Positions 1-8,046 are shown, counted from the stretch's first letter. The stretch: 64,000 bases of DNA from OAS926 sp035503715 (GCA_035503715.1 DATJTE010000203.1:1-64000), one strand, 5' to 3'. The notes: generated by a model not told the origin, from the sequence alone. Numbers and translations are program-made.

Positions 1-412
1 CCTTGCCGACTTCCCACGGGCGGCCCATGTCCTTCGCCTTGCCCTGCAGGTCGCGCCGCGTCATGTCGAGGCCGACGCCGTAGCCATAGACGCAGTCGAG
101 CGCCCTCTCGACCGGGATGTCGGTGCCGCCGCTCTTCAGCGCGACGATCATCTCGATCTCGTGGTGCACGTCGCTGGTCGCGGACGGATAGGGAAAGCTG
201 CCGCTGGTATCGAGATTATCGGCGTTCTTCTGGAAGAAGAAGGGAGGCTCCTTGTTCGGGTCGTGTCCCATCTCGACCGCGTGCGCGGCATAATTGCGCC
301 CGACGCAATAGACGCGATGCACGGGGAAGGACTGATCCGACCCGGCGATCGGAATGGCCGGGATCGCGGCCGGTTCGATGACGAAATTGGAGGCCGCGGC
401 CTTGATGTTCAT
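1..412 (-). CDS. Fumarylacetoacetate hydrolase (FAH) family protein, 3' end beyond window
   Basis: Reading leftward from an ATG at 412, the first 137 residues are present and the rest lies outside the window. The visible part has the FAH-fold hallmarks: a VYCVGRNYAAHAVEMG stretch near residue 35 and PFFFQK near 60, then an HHEIEMIVAL segment whose acidic residues bind the divalent metal in this family. FAH proteins cleave C-C bonds in acylpyruvates or hydrate and decarboxylate aromatic-catabolism intermediates; the exact substrate cannot be read here. The start codon overlaps the TGA of the upstream permease gene by four bases (ATGA), so it is the promoter-distal gene of the ABC transporter operon. 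This suggests that the imported compound is a precursor of its substrate, which is inference. Confidence 0.85.
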   Translation of the reverse strand, partial: MNIKAAASNFVIEPAAIPAIPIAGSDQSFPVHRVYCVGRNYAAHAVEMGHDPNKEPPFFFQKNADNLDTSGSFPYPSATSDVHHEIEMIVALKSGGTDIPVERALDCVYGYGVGLDMTRRDLQGKAKDMGRPWEVGK

Positions 413-1164
413 TGTCTTGCTCCTGCGTAGAATTCGACCTTGGCCTCGAGCCGCTCGATCAGTTCGGCGATCAAGAGCGCGAAGGCAAAGAGGATGATGG
501 TGAGGGCCCAGAATTCGGCCATGCGGAAATTGCGCGAGAAGGTCTCGAAGAGAGCGCCGTAGCCAACGATGGCGACGAGCAACTGGCCGATCACGACGCC
601 CTTGACGCCGCGGATGAGGCCGAGGCGGATGCCGGCCAGGATTTCGGGCAATGCGGCCCAGAGGATGATCTTGACGTAGAGCGTGCGCCTCGTCGCGCCG
701 TAGGATTTTGCCATCTCGATCAGCGAGGGCGCGATGTGCCGCACACCGGCGCGCGTGTCGAGCACGATGATCCAGATGGCGAAGAGGAATACCGCGGCGA
801 CGATCGTCTTCTCGCCGAAGCCGAACAGGATCATCAACACCGGCACCAGCGCGGAGAGCGGCGCCGACGAGAAGATCGAGACCCACATGCCAAGCAGCTC
901 GTCGGCCAGCTTGACGCGCCCCATCAATATGCCGAGCGGCACGCCGACGAGGATCGCCAGCGCCATGCCGATCGTGAAGGCGCGCAGCGTGGTGATCGTG
1001 GCGCTCTGCCAGGACGGCGTCTGCACCAGATTCACGGCCGCTGCGAGCACCTCGGTGAAGGGCGGGATCATGATCATCAGGTCGAGCCGACCGACGATCT
1101 CCCAAACGACGCACCAGACGATGAGCGACGCCATCATCGGCACACGATAGCCGAAGAGGTTCAT
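409..1164 (-). CDS. ABC transporter permease, NitT/TauT (SsuC-like) family
   Basis: This 251-residue inner-membrane protein has about six hydrophobic segments and the binding-protein-dependent permease region in its second half (around GVRHIAPSLIEMAKSYGATR), which contains the coupling helix that contacts the ATPase. Its length and layout match SsuC/TauC-type permeases, which import sulfonates, nitrate, thiamine precursors or aromatic acids. It is the second permease of the operon; the other is at 2154-2975. Two different permeases suggest a heterodimeric membrane domain. A repeat-bearing gap of about 180 bp separates it from the ATPase gene, whereas the other genes of the operon are within a few bases of each other. 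The substrate is unknown. Confidence 0.88.
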   Translation of the reverse strand: MNLFGYRVPMMASLIVWCVVWEIVGRLDLMIMIPPFTEVLAAAVNLVQTPSWQSATITTLRAFTIGMALAILVGVPLGILMGRVKLADELLGMWVSIFSSAPLSALVPVLMILFGFGEKTIVAAVFLFAIWIIVLDTRAGVRHIAPSLIEMAKSYGATRRTLYVKIILWAALPEILAGIRLGLIRGVKGVVIGQLLVAIVGYGALFETFSRNFRMAEFWALTIILFAFALLIAELIERLEAKVEFYAGARQ

Positions 1165-1197
1165 GGGCGTAGCCCCTCGTAGGGAGGCGGCAGAAGT

Positions 1198-1325
1198 TTA
1201 CCCCCACCCCTAACCCCTCCCCTCAAGGGGGAGGGGGACTTGGCGCGCGGCAGCCCACCTCCCCCTTGAGGGGAGGTCGACGCGCCCGGCCGCGAAGCCG
1301 CCGTAAGTGCGTCGGGTGGGGGTGA
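1198..1325. repeat. Nested palindromic intergenic repeat (MITE/REP-like)
   Basis: A perfect 19-bp inverted repeat, CCTCCCCTCAAGGGGGAGG at 1216-1234 and its reverse complement at 1258-1276, is flanked by an outer inverted repeat, ACCCCCACCC at 1200-1209 and GGGTGGGGGT at 1314-1323. Each inner arm is nearly self-complementary, so the RNA could fold as one long stem or two small hairpins. The element lies between the ATPase and permease genes of one operon. I recall similar C-rich palindromes dispersed between genes of rhizobial genomes. No second copy was noticed in this window and no transposase is present. Confidence 0.75.
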
Positions 1326-1347
1326 GTTCAGAAACCGGCGCAAGCCC

Positions 1348-2151
1348 TCAGTCCACATATTGCTTCAGCCCCTGCCAGATCTCCTCGACCGTATCGAGAT
1401 AGTGCTTGTCGCGATGGATGCGATCGGGGTCGACCGAGCGGTCAATCTCGGGCTCGATGATCTGCGAGATGCGGCCGGGCCGCGGCGAGAGCAGCACGAT
1501 GCGGTCGGAGATGTAGACCGCCTCCTCGATCGAGTGGGTGACGAAGATGAAGGTCTTGTTCTGGTTGGTGCGCAGCCGGATCAAATCCTCCTGGAACTTG
1601 CGCCGGTTCTGCTCGTCGACGGCCGAGAACGGTTCGTCGAGAAGGAGCACATCGGCATCGACCGACAGCGCACGCGCCAAGCCGACGCGCTGGCGCATGC
1701 CGCCGGAGAGCTCGTGCGGATATTTCTGCTCGAAGCCGGAGAGGCCGACTTCATTGATGTAATGCCGCGCGGTCTTCTCGCGCTCGGCGACCGGCTTGCC
1801 GCGCAGTTCCAGGCCGAAGGCGACGTTGCGCAGCACGGTCGCCCACGGCATCAGCGCGAAATCCTGGAACACGAAGGCGCGCTCCGGGCCGGGCTTGCTG
1901 ACAGTCTTGCCGTTGACCTCAACGGTGCCGGCATCGGCGTTGACCAAGCCGGCGATGATCTTCAGCAGCGTTGTCTTTCCGCAGCCGCTGGGGCCGAGCA
2001 GGCTGGTGAGCTTGCCGCGCGGAAAGTCGAGGTCGATGCCGCGCAGCGCTTCGACGTCACCGTAGTTCTTGGAGATGCCGCGCACCTTCACGATGGCGTC
2101 GATCACGTCAGGCATCGGCGTCGGCTCTTTTCTCAAGGTTGCACTGCGCAT
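1348..2151 (-). CDS. ABC transporter ATP-binding protein, NitT/TauT (SsuB-like) family
   Basis: This 267-residue ATPase powers the importer. Walker A is GPSGCGKT (about residues 53-60), the Q-loop glutamine is in VFQDFALMPW near 96, the signature is LSGGMRQR (148-155), Walker B is VLLLDEP (168-174), and the H-loop lies in FVTHSIEEAV. The LMPW and THSIEEAVYISDRIVLLSPRPG segments are typical of the SsuB/TauB group. The chosen ATG lies two bases after the upstream permease stop and is preceded by GAGAGG. A second ATG twelve codons in (2115) is also possible. The protein acts at the inner face of the cytoplasmic membrane with the two permeases. Confidence 0.9.
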   Translation of the reverse strand: MRSATLRKEPTPMPDVIDAIVKVRGISKNYGDVEALRGIDLDFPRGKLTSLLGPSGCGKTTLLKIIAGLVNADAGTVEVNGKTVSKPGPERAFVFQDFALMPWATVLRNVAFGLELRGKPVAEREKTARHYINEVGLSGFEQKYPHELSGGMRQRVGLARALSVDADVLLLDEPFSAVDEQNRRKFQEDLIRLRTNQNKTFIFVTHSIEEAVYISDRIVLLSPRPGRISQIIEPEIDRSVDPDRIHRDKHYLDTVEEIWQGLKQYVD

Positions 2152-2153
2152 TT

Positions 2154-2975
2154 TCAGGCGCCTCTCTTTTCGGGCCTGAAGACACGCGTTTCAATCCACT
2201 GCAGCGCGACAAGCGTGAGCGTGGAGAGAGCGATGATCGAGGCAATGGTTGCGTACATCTCGGCATAGTCGGCGCGCGAGCGGTGGAAGGTGATGAGATC
2301 GCCGATGCCGGTCGGCGTGATGAGGAGTTCGGCCAGCACCACGCCGACGAAGCCGGCGGCGACGCCGAGGCGAAGGCCGGCGAAGATCACCGGGCTGGCG
2401 TCGGGCAGGATGATTTTCGAGACGACCTGCCAGCGCGTGCCGAGGAAGGACTGGCACATGGAGATCAGCGAAAAATTGACGTTGCGCACGGCCTTGTAGG
2501 TGTTGAGCACGATGACCGGCAGCGCGAGGATCATCACGGCCAGCGTCTTGGCGGTCATGCCGATGCCGTAGATGAAGGTGACCATCGGGATGAAGGCAGC
2601 GACGGGCGCCGCCTGCAGCACGATGAAGACGGGAATGAAGAGCCATTCGCCGGTGCGCCAGAGGCCGCAGAGCGTGCCGAGTCCGACGCCGAGGAAGGCG
2701 GAGAGCACAACGCCGAGGATCAAAGGCTGCAGCGTCGACAGATAAGCTTTCGGCAGGCTGCCGTCAGCCATCATGCTGAAGAACGCCGCCATCGTGTCGA
2801 GGAACGTCGGGAAGGCGAAGCTGACCGGGATCATGCCGGCGATCTGCCAGATGCCGGCGAACAGCACGACCGAGATCAAACGCAGCAGGGTCGGATTGTC
2901 CTGCCAGCTTCTGCCCTCGGCGAGCCCGGTCGGGGCGAGGCCGATCGCCTCGCCCTCTGTTCTGATGCTGGCCAT
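2154..2975 (-). CDS. ABC transporter permease, NitT/TauT family
   Basis: This 273-residue inner-membrane permease starts two bases after the binding-protein gene. A soluble N-terminus of about 35 residues precedes the first hydrophobic segment (LLRLISVVLFAGIWQIAG). Further membrane segments follow, and the coupling region is around VRNVNFSLISMCQSFLGTRW. Like its partner at 409-1164 it belongs to the SsuC/TauC-type permeases but is clearly a different sequence. It is probably translationally coupled to its neighbours and paired with the other permease around one ATPase type. The substrate cannot be inferred from the sequence. Confidence 0.88.
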   Translation of the reverse strand: MASIRTEGEAIGLAPTGLAEGRSWQDNPTLLRLISVVLFAGIWQIAGMIPVSFAFPTFLDTMAAFFSMMADGSLPKAYLSTLQPLILGVVLSAFLGVGLGTLCGLWRTGEWLFIPVFIVLQAAPVAAFIPMVTFIYGIGMTAKTLAVMILALPVIVLNTYKAVRNVNFSLISMCQSFLGTRWQVVSKIILPDASPVIFAGLRLGVAAGFVGVVLAELLITPTGIGDLITFHRSRADYAEMYATIASIIALSTLTLVALQWIETRVFRPEKRGA

Positions 2976-2977
2976 TC

Positions 2978-3970
2978 TTACTTCGCGCCGAGCTTTGCGA
3001 CCGCGCGGTCGAGCGCGGAGACGTCCCAGAAGTCCTCGACGTTCAGCCCTGCCGGATCGCCTTCGATCTGGCCGGCCAAGCTGAAGAACGCAAAGTCGTC
3101 GGCTGCGGCGTCCGCACCGCCGCCGTTCAGCGCAAGTGCACCGGCCTCGGCGGTCTCCTTGTAGTACTCGGCGATCTCCGCGTCGGCTTCAGGGCCGAGG
3201 TCGGGCAGCAGCTTGTACTTGTTGCGCAGATCGACGGCGGCCTGCGGGTTCGCGGTGATCTCGCGGCCGGTGTTCAGCAGCTCCTCGACGAGGATGTCGA
3301 CATCGGCGGCGTTGTTCTTGAGATAGTCGGCAGTCGCGAACACCGCTTCGTCGGTCGCCTTCAGATTGTCGACCGGCAGCACGATGAACTTGTCCGGCGC
3401 TTCGGCCTGCAACGCGCGGCGGTTTGCGGCATCAACGATGGAAGCCTTGATCGTGCCTTGCAGCAGCGCGTTGCGGCGCACCTCGGAACCGGGCACGTAG
3501 CTGATCGTGCCGAGCGTGATGCCGTGGTTCTTTGCCATGAGCAGCATGACCGCTTCCGTGCCGGAGCCGCGCGCCTGGACCGCCACCTCCTGGCCATCGA
3601 GATCCTTCCACTCCTTGTAGAACTCGCTGTTGACGACCGGGAAGAAGCGGAGCGTCGAGATCTGTGCGAAGAGGCGGATCGGCACGCCGACCTTCTGGAT
3701 CAGCGTATAGGGCGAGCCGATGCCGACATCAGCCTGACCGCCGACGATCGCCTGCGCGGCGAGGTCTTCGTCATTGAGGATGATGAGCTCGACATTCACG
3801 CCGCGCTCCTTGGCGCGCTCGATGGCCGCGAGCGTCTGGATGGACTCGATGCCCGGCAGGTCGCCGAACGCAATGCGCATGTCGCCGGCATAGGCAGGTG
3901 CAGCAGCGCCCGCGCCCATGAAGGCTGCGAGCGCGGTCGCGAGAATCGTACGTCTGGACAAAATGGTCAC
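2978..3970 (-). CDS. ABC transporter substrate-binding protein, NitT/TauT (SsuA/ThiY-like) family
   Basis: This 330-residue periplasmic binding protein captures the ligand for the importer. It begins with GTG behind a strong GGGAGGA site. The N-terminus (MTILSRRTILATALAAFMGA, then an AYAGD cleavage region) looks like a signal peptide with a twin-arginine-like SRR stretch. The body has the type-2 periplasmic fold features of the NMT1/SsuA group: NVELIILNDEDLAAQAIVGGQADVG, then a VQARGSGTEAVM loop. It is the first gene of the operon and the one nearest the divergent GntR regulator; an operator-like palindrome lies 26 bp upstream of its start. Confidence 0.88.
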   Translation of the reverse strand: MTILSRRTILATALAAFMGAGAAAPAYAGDMRIAFGDLPGIESIQTLAAIERAKERGVNVELIILNDEDLAAQAIVGGQADVGIGSPYTLIQKVGVPIRLFAQISTLRFFPVVNSEFYKEWKDLDGQEVAVQARGSGTEAVMLLMAKNHGITLGTISYVPGSEVRRNALLQGTIKASIVDAANRRALQAEAPDKFIVLPVDNLKATDEAVFATADYLKNNAADVDILVEELLNTGREITANPQAAVDLRNKYKLLPDLGPEADAEIAEYYKETAEAGALALNGGGADAAADDFAFFSLAGQIEGDPAGLNVEDFWDVSALDRAVAKLGAK

Positions 3971-3995
3971 GATGCTTCCTCCCGTTTGTTTCTTG

Positions 3996-4017
3996 TAACC
4001 AATGGCCTAATTGGTTA
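3996..4017. promoter_or_regulatory. Operator-like palindrome upstream of the ABC operon
   Basis: TAACCAAT (3996-4003) and ATTGGTTA (4010-4017) form a perfect 8-bp inverted repeat with a 6-bp spacer, 26 bp before the binding-protein start codon. The ACCAA/TTGGT core recurs at 4128-4140, at the start of the divergent GntR gene, and as single TTGGTCAA (4033-4040) and TTGACC (4075-4080) half-sites. FadR/FCD-type GntR regulators bind TGGT-N-ACCA palindromes, so the local regulator is the likely ligand. Confidence 0.55.
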
Positions 4018-4127
4018 GGGATTGAGTCAGGATTGGTCAAGCGATTTATATCCCGATTTCGCACGAACCCATGATTGACCGGGCGAAACGTTCGTTTTAG
4101 TACGCGTTCAGGTGGAGGTTTTCGGCT

Positions 4128-4140
4128 TTGGTCGAACCAA
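4128..4140. promoter_or_regulatory. FadR-type operator candidate overlapping the GntR start codon
   Basis: TTGGTCGAACCAA is an inverted repeat with TTGGT/ACCAA arms and a 3-bp centre, close to the TGGTCNGACCA-like sites bound by FadR-family regulators. It contains the proposed TTG start and ends one base into the alternative ATG at 4140. A regulator bound here would block its own expression, so negative autoregulation is the natural reading. Confidence 0.5.
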
Positions 4141-4847
4141 TGGACAAGATTGGCAATGCCGGGATTGGTAACGGCGGGCACGCGGCGCTCGTGCAGCTCC
4201 AGGCCTATCTCGCGCAGATAGATCTGCCGACGGACGGCCGCCTGCCGCCGGAGCGCGAGCTTTGCGATATCCTCGGCGTGTCACGCGGCGACCTGCGCAA
4301 GGCACTCGACGTGCTGGAGCGCGACGGCCATGTCTGGCGCCATGTCGGCAAGGGAACCTTTGTCGGCAGCGGTCCGGTCGAGGAAGCGATCGGAATTTCG
4401 GAGATCGCAGGCAGTTCGAGCCCGGCCGACGTGATGCGCGCGCGCCTGATCATCGAGCCGGAGATCGCCCGCGAGGCAGCACTCCATGCGACGACGGCCG
4501 ACATCATGGCAATGCGGCAGTCGCTGGTACAGACGCGCGAGGCGGCGACCTGGCGGCAATATGAGAACATCGACAATCTGCTGCACCGGCAGATCGCGCA
4601 GGCGAGCCGCAACAATGTGCTGCTCGGGCTGTTCGACGTGCTGAATGCCGTACGCCGCACTGTCGTGTGGGGACGGCTGCGCTCCGACGGCGCGCGTCCG
4701 CCGGCCGATCACCACAGCTTCGCCGACCACGAGAACATCGTCTCGGCGATCGCCGACCGCGACCTCACCGCGGCGGCGAATGCGATGCGGCTGCATCTCC
4801 AGCAGGTCGGGCGGCGTCTGATCCCGGTGCGCGAAGCCGCGGAGTAG
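4128..4847 (+). CDS. GntR-family transcriptional regulator, FCD (FadR) subfamily
   Basis: This 239-residue DNA-binding repressor or activator has a winged helix (about residues 20-90: LPPERELCDILGVSRGDLRK, then VWRHVGKGTFVG), followed by an all-helical FCD ligand-binding domain with the RLIIEPEIAREAA segment and conserved histidines near 152 and 200-217 that usually coordinate a metal. TTG at 4128 is chosen because GGTGGAGG lies 9-10 bp upstream; ATG at 4140 would give a product four residues shorter. It is divergent from the ABC/FAH operon and most likely senses the imported acid or its catabolite. FCD ligands are usually carboxylates; the identity here is unknown. Confidence 0.87.
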   Translation: MVEPMDKIGNAGIGNGGHAALVQLQAYLAQIDLPTDGRLPPERELCDILGVSRGDLRKALDVLERDGHVWRHVGKGTFVGSGPVEEAIGISEIAGSSSPADVMRARLIIEPEIAREAALHATTADIMAMRQSLVQTREAATWRQYENIDNLLHRQIAQASRNNVLLGLFDVLNAVRRTVVWGRLRSDGARPPADHHSFADHENIVSAIADRDLTAAANAMRLHLQQVGRRLIPVREAAE

Positions 4848-4854
4848 CGAGTCC

Positions 4855-5772
4855 TCAGGGACGAACGCGGATAACCGTCTTCCCAGCGCGCCGCTCGGTC
4901 GCGTTAAAGGTGGCGACAGCATCATCGAGGGTCGAGACTTTGCCGATGTTCGTCCGCAGTCGCCCGTCCCGCACACGCTGGACGATCTCGCTCAGTTGCG
5001 CACGATCGGACTCGACGACGAAGTCGACCGCCAGACCACCTGCAGGTCGCGCCTCGGCTGGTCCTACGACGGTCACCAGTGTGCCTCCGGTTCGGATAAG
5101 GGCTGCGGACCGCTTCTGGATCTCGCCGCCAATCACATCGAACACCAGATCGACTTCACCGACGTCTCCCAGGGCGTCGTTATCAAGGTCGACGAATTCA
5201 TTTGCGCCGAAGTCGAGCACCTTCTTACGGTCCGCGGCACGTCCGGTGCCGATGACATAGGCGCCAGCCTCTCGCGCGAGCTGCGTCACCATTGAACCGA
5301 CCGCGCCGGCCGCGCCATGCGCGAGCACGCTCTGCCCTGCCTGAAGGCGGCCGTGCTGAAACAGCCCTTGCCACGCAGTCAGGCCCGAGATCGGCAGGCT
5401 CGCGCCCACCGTGAAGTCGACATCGCCTGGCAATGGCGCGAGGTTGCGGGCCTCCATGGCGACGTACTCCGCCAGTGTGCCGTCGCGGTGCCAGTCGGCG
5501 AGGCCGAACACGCGCTGTCCCACGGAAAGCCCCGTCGTGCCATAGCCGAGGGCCGTGACGACGCCGGCAAGTTCGTGCCCAGGGATTGACGGTGTTCGGT
5601 CATGGTCGCGGCGATCGGCCCAGGTCGAGGGCCACTCCAGTTCGGTCGCGACGAATCCCGCAGCATGAACCCGAACGACGACGTCGTTTATCGCCGCCTG
5701 CGGCTCGGCACGCTCCACCAGTTTCATCCCGGCCGTTCCAGCGTTCCGGTCCGTTACGACAATTGCTTTCAT
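4855..5772 (-). CDS. NADP-dependent quinone-oxidoreductase-like protein (zinc-independent MDR family)
   Basis: This 305-residue cytosolic enzyme has an N-terminal GroES-like domain (MKAIVVTDRNAGTAG..., GHELAGVV near residue 66) and a Rossmann domain with AHGAAGAVGSMVTQLAR, the AxGxVGxxxxQLA dinucleotide-binding signature. Cysteine ligands for structural or catalytic zinc are absent, which places it with the quinone oxidoreductase/enoyl reductase branch rather than classical alcohol dehydrogenases. The ATG at 5772 follows GAGGAG; an in-frame extension to 5889 lacks this support. It converges on the GntR gene (7 bp between stops). No partner gene indicates the substrate. Confidence 0.85.
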   Translation of the reverse strand: MKAIVVTDRNAGTAGMKLVERAEPQAAINDVVVRVHAAGFVATELEWPSTWADRRDHDRTPSIPGHELAGVVTALGYGTTGLSVGQRVFGLADWHRDGTLAEYVAMEARNLAPLPGDVDFTVGASLPISGLTAWQGLFQHGRLQAGQSVLAHGAAGAVGSMVTQLAREAGAYVIGTGRAADRKKVLDFGANEFVDLDNDALGDVGEVDLVFDVIGGEIQKRSAALIRTGGTLVTVVGPAEARPAGGLAVDFVVESDRAQLSEIVQRVRDGRLRTNIGKVSTLDDAVATFNATERRAGKTVIRVRP

Positions 5773-6019
5773 CGGATTTGTCTCCTCGGACGTTTGACTC
5801 CTGGTGACCGCTGCCCGCTGACGGGGTGCAGGCAGCGACTGCTGATGTTCGTTGATGATTTCAGTTGTCGCACGAGCAGTCCATGGCATGCCGGTGACAC
5901 CATCGAATTCGGTGGCCTTTCTTCATGCCATCGGCACGATGAATTCGCCTTTCGCGAACCGGCTTTAAGGGAAAGGCTCTCCCCATTTTCGCCTGCATTG
6001 TGATAAACGTGGCGACGAG

Positions 6020-6688
6020 ATGATTTTTGCCCGCACGACCTTCGCCACCGCCCTTGCCGGTACCGCGCTCGCGGCGCTTTCCGCGCTCCCGGCGGTCGCA
6101 CATCCGCACGTTTTCGCCGAAGCGCGGCTGGATGTCGCGGTGAACCCCGACAATACGGTGAAGGCGCTCAAACATCTGTGGCGGTTCGACGACGTTTTCT
6201 CGTCGACCGTACTGATCGAGTTCGACGCCAATTCCGATCTGAAGCTCGACGACGCAGAGCTGCAGGAGGTGGCGAACACGGTCTATACCTCACTGGCGGA
6301 ATACGACTATTTCCAACTGGTCACGCAGGACAAAAAAGACGTCGCGATGAAGCCGCCGGCCAAGCTCATCGCCACCTTCGAGGACCAGCAACTGATCATC
6401 ATGTTCGAGTCGGAGCCGAAAGAGGCGCTGAAGCTCGGCGGCCAGGTTGATTTCGGCGTTTACGATCCGACCTTCTATACGGCGATCGATTTCGTCGAGG
6501 ACGACTATATGCAGGTCCAGAACATGCCGGCCGGCTGCACCCGCGCGGTGATCCGGCCCGATCCGGACGAGGCGATCGCGCAGAACCAGGACATGCTCGA
6601 CCAGTCGTTCTGGGACACAACGAGCAGCAACGACATGCAAAAACTGTTCGCGACGCGGCTCGAGATCACATGCAAGGGATTGGGATGA
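6020..6688 (+). CDS. DUF1007 family periplasmic protein
   Basis: This 222-residue secreted protein has a signal peptide (MIFARTTFATALAGTALAAL, cleavage after AVA) and a mature N-terminus beginning HPHVF, typical of DUF1007. The family is usually encoded beside NicO/RcnA-type nickel-cobalt transporters and is thought to be a periplasmic metal-handling accessory. Its biochemical role is not established. Four cysteine/histidine positions are sparse here, and the HPH start is the most obvious metal-binding candidate. Its TGA overlaps the start of a 45-codon gene (ATGA), and the transporter follows, so the three form one transcription unit. Confidence 0.85.
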   Translation: MIFARTTFATALAGTALAALSALPAVAHPHVFAEARLDVAVNPDNTVKALKHLWRFDDVFSSTVLIEFDANSDLKLDDAELQEVANTVYTSLAEYDYFQLVTQDKKDVAMKPPAKLIATFEDQQLIIMFESEPKEALKLGGQVDFGVYDPTFYTAIDFVEDDYMQVQNMPAGCTRAVIRPDPDEAIAQNQDMLDQSFWDTTSSNDMQKLFATRLEITCKGLG

Positions 6689-6822
6689 GCACCTTCAAGA
6701 AGAATACCGTCCGGGTCATTTTCGCACTGCTGGCCTTCGTCTACATCGTTTCGCACTTCGTGCACCCGGTGCGCGCCGAGGGTGCGCCGGTCACGACCGA
6801 AATCACCGACACGCTCCACTAG
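6685..6822 (+). CDS. Small single-span membrane or secreted peptide (45 aa) in the nickel/cobalt operon
   Basis: ATG at 6685 overlaps the DUF1007 stop by four bases and the frame runs 45 codons to TAG at 6820-6822. The product begins MSTFKKN, followed by a hydrophobic stretch (VRVIFALLAFVYIVSHFV) and a short polar tail after HPVRAEG. The HPVRAEG region could be a signal-peptidase site, which would leave a peptide of about 14 residues, or the hydrophobic part may stay as an anchor. Tight coupling on both sides (7 bp to the transporter ATG) supports a real gene. Function unknown. Confidence 0.6.
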   Translation: MSTFKKNTVRVIFALLAFVYIVSHFVHPVRAEGAPVTTEITDTLH

Positions 6823-6829
6823 GCCGGCC

Positions 6830-8026
6830 ATGATCCCGGCACGGAAGAGCTCCACTCGCCCCGCCGTCGCGCTGATCACTGCGGCCTGCGTGCTTTCGGT
6901 CTTCGTCGCGCCGGCGCTCGCGCAGAGTTCACTGGGCATCGGCACCAACGAGGCGACGGTGCCTTCAACGGGTCTGTTCGGCGGCTTGCTCGCCTGGATC
7001 AACGCCTACCAGCAGGACTTTTATCGCTCGCTGACCGGCGCGCTGAAAGCGATGCGCGAGGACGGGTCAAAGCTCTGGCTGCTCGTCGGGCTATCCTTCG
7101 CCTATGGCGTGTTCCACGCGGCCGGGCCAGGCCATGGCAAGGCTGTCATCTCCTCCTACATGCTGGCCAACGAAGTGGCGCTGCGGCGCGGCATCATGCT
7201 TTCCTTCGTCTCCGCCTTTCTGCAGGGCGTGGTCGCGATCGTCGTCATGGGACTGGTGTTCCTAGTGCTGCGCGGCACCTCGGTCTCGATGACGGACGCG
7301 ACATGGTTCCTCGAGGTGGTGAGCTACGCGGCCATCGCGGCGTTCGGCGCCTGGCTGCTCTGGCAGAAGACGGCGCGCTATTTCGTGCGGCCGGTGGCGA
7401 GCCTGTCTGCCGCCAGCGCGCATGAGCACGGGCATTCGCATAGCCACGCTCACGCGCATGGGCATAGCCATTCGCACGGGCATGATCACCACGATCATCA
7501 TCACCATGCGCATGCCGAAGCGAACGCGCACGCGGCTCATTCGCACGCAGCACACGCTCATGACCATGGGCATGACCACGGGCATCACCATCATGGTCAC
7601 GCGCATAGCCGTGCACACCATCACGGCAACGCGCATGGACCGGGCGAAGTCTGCGAAACGTGCGGCCACTCGCACGCGCCGGACCCGGCGATGCTCTCCG
7701 GCGACCGGTTCAACTGGAGCAGCGCCTGGTCGGCGGTCGCAGCGGTCGGCATCCGCCCCTGCTCCGGCGCGCTGATCGTACTCTCCTTCGCGTTCCTCAA
7801 CGGCCTCTATGCCGGCGGCATCCTCTCCGTCTTCGCCATGGCGCTCGGCACGGCGATTACCGTCTCGGTGCTGGCGACGATCGCCGTGACGGCGAAGAAC
7901 TGGGCGGTCGCCTTCGCCGGCGACGGCCGCATGGGCAACCGTGTCCATTCGGCCATCGAGATCGGCGGCGCCGCGCTTGTGCTGCTGCTCGGGCTGGTGC
8001 TGCTCAGCGCCAGCCTGGCTGCCTGA
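6830..8026 (+). CDS. NicO/RcnA-type nickel/cobalt transporter with long histidine-rich loop
   Basis: This 398-residue inner-membrane protein of the NicO (HoxN/RcnA) superfamily moves Ni2+ or Co2+; RcnA members export. The N-terminus has a signal-like hydrophobic segment ending at ALAQSS. Family motifs in membrane segments are FAYGVFHAAGPGHGKAVISS (about residue 90) and AAVGIRPCSGALIVLSFAF (about 305). Between them lies a cytoplasmic or periplasmic loop (about residues 196-287) with nearly 40 histidines plus a CETCGH motif, well suited to metal buffering. ATG at 6830 is preferred over an in-frame start at 6782 that would overlap the small gene. The histidine content favours an efflux or homeostasis role, which is inference. 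Confidence 0.88.
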   Translation: MIPARKSSTRPAVALITAACVLSVFVAPALAQSSLGIGTNEATVPSTGLFGGLLAWINAYQQDFYRSLTGALKAMREDGSKLWLLVGLSFAYGVFHAAGPGHGKAVISSYMLANEVALRRGIMLSFVSAFLQGVVAIVVMGLVFLVLRGTSVSMTDATWFLEVVSYAAIAAFGAWLLWQKTARYFVRPVASLSAASAHEHGHSHSHAHAHGHSHSHGHDHHDHHHHAHAEANAHAAHSHAAHAHDHGHDHGHHHHGHAHSRAHHHGNAHGPGEVCETCGHSHAPDPAMLSGDRFNWSSAWSAVAAVGIRPCSGALIVLSFAFLNGLYAGGILSVFAMALGTAITVSVLATIAVTAKNWAVAFAGDGRMGNRVHSAIEIGGAALVLLLGLVLLSASLAA

Positions 8027-8046
8027 CGCCCCCGGCGATACTTCGC

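Noticed and set aside
412..1182. Long plus-strand open frame opposite the ABC permease
   Set aside because: It is the antisense shadow of a clear permease gene in GC-rich DNA, with no recognisable domain or ribosome site. The same holds for other long antisense frames such as those at 1360-2268 and 2139-3164.
5900..5915. CCATCGAATTCGGTGG near-palindrome upstream of DUF1007
   Set aside because: It has a mismatch, no second copy and no linked promoter pattern; too weak to call an operator.
7660..8046. N-terminal extension of the D,D-carboxypeptidase
   Set aside because: It overlaps the NicO transporter in another frame, has no signal peptide, and the ATG at 8047 gives the expected start.
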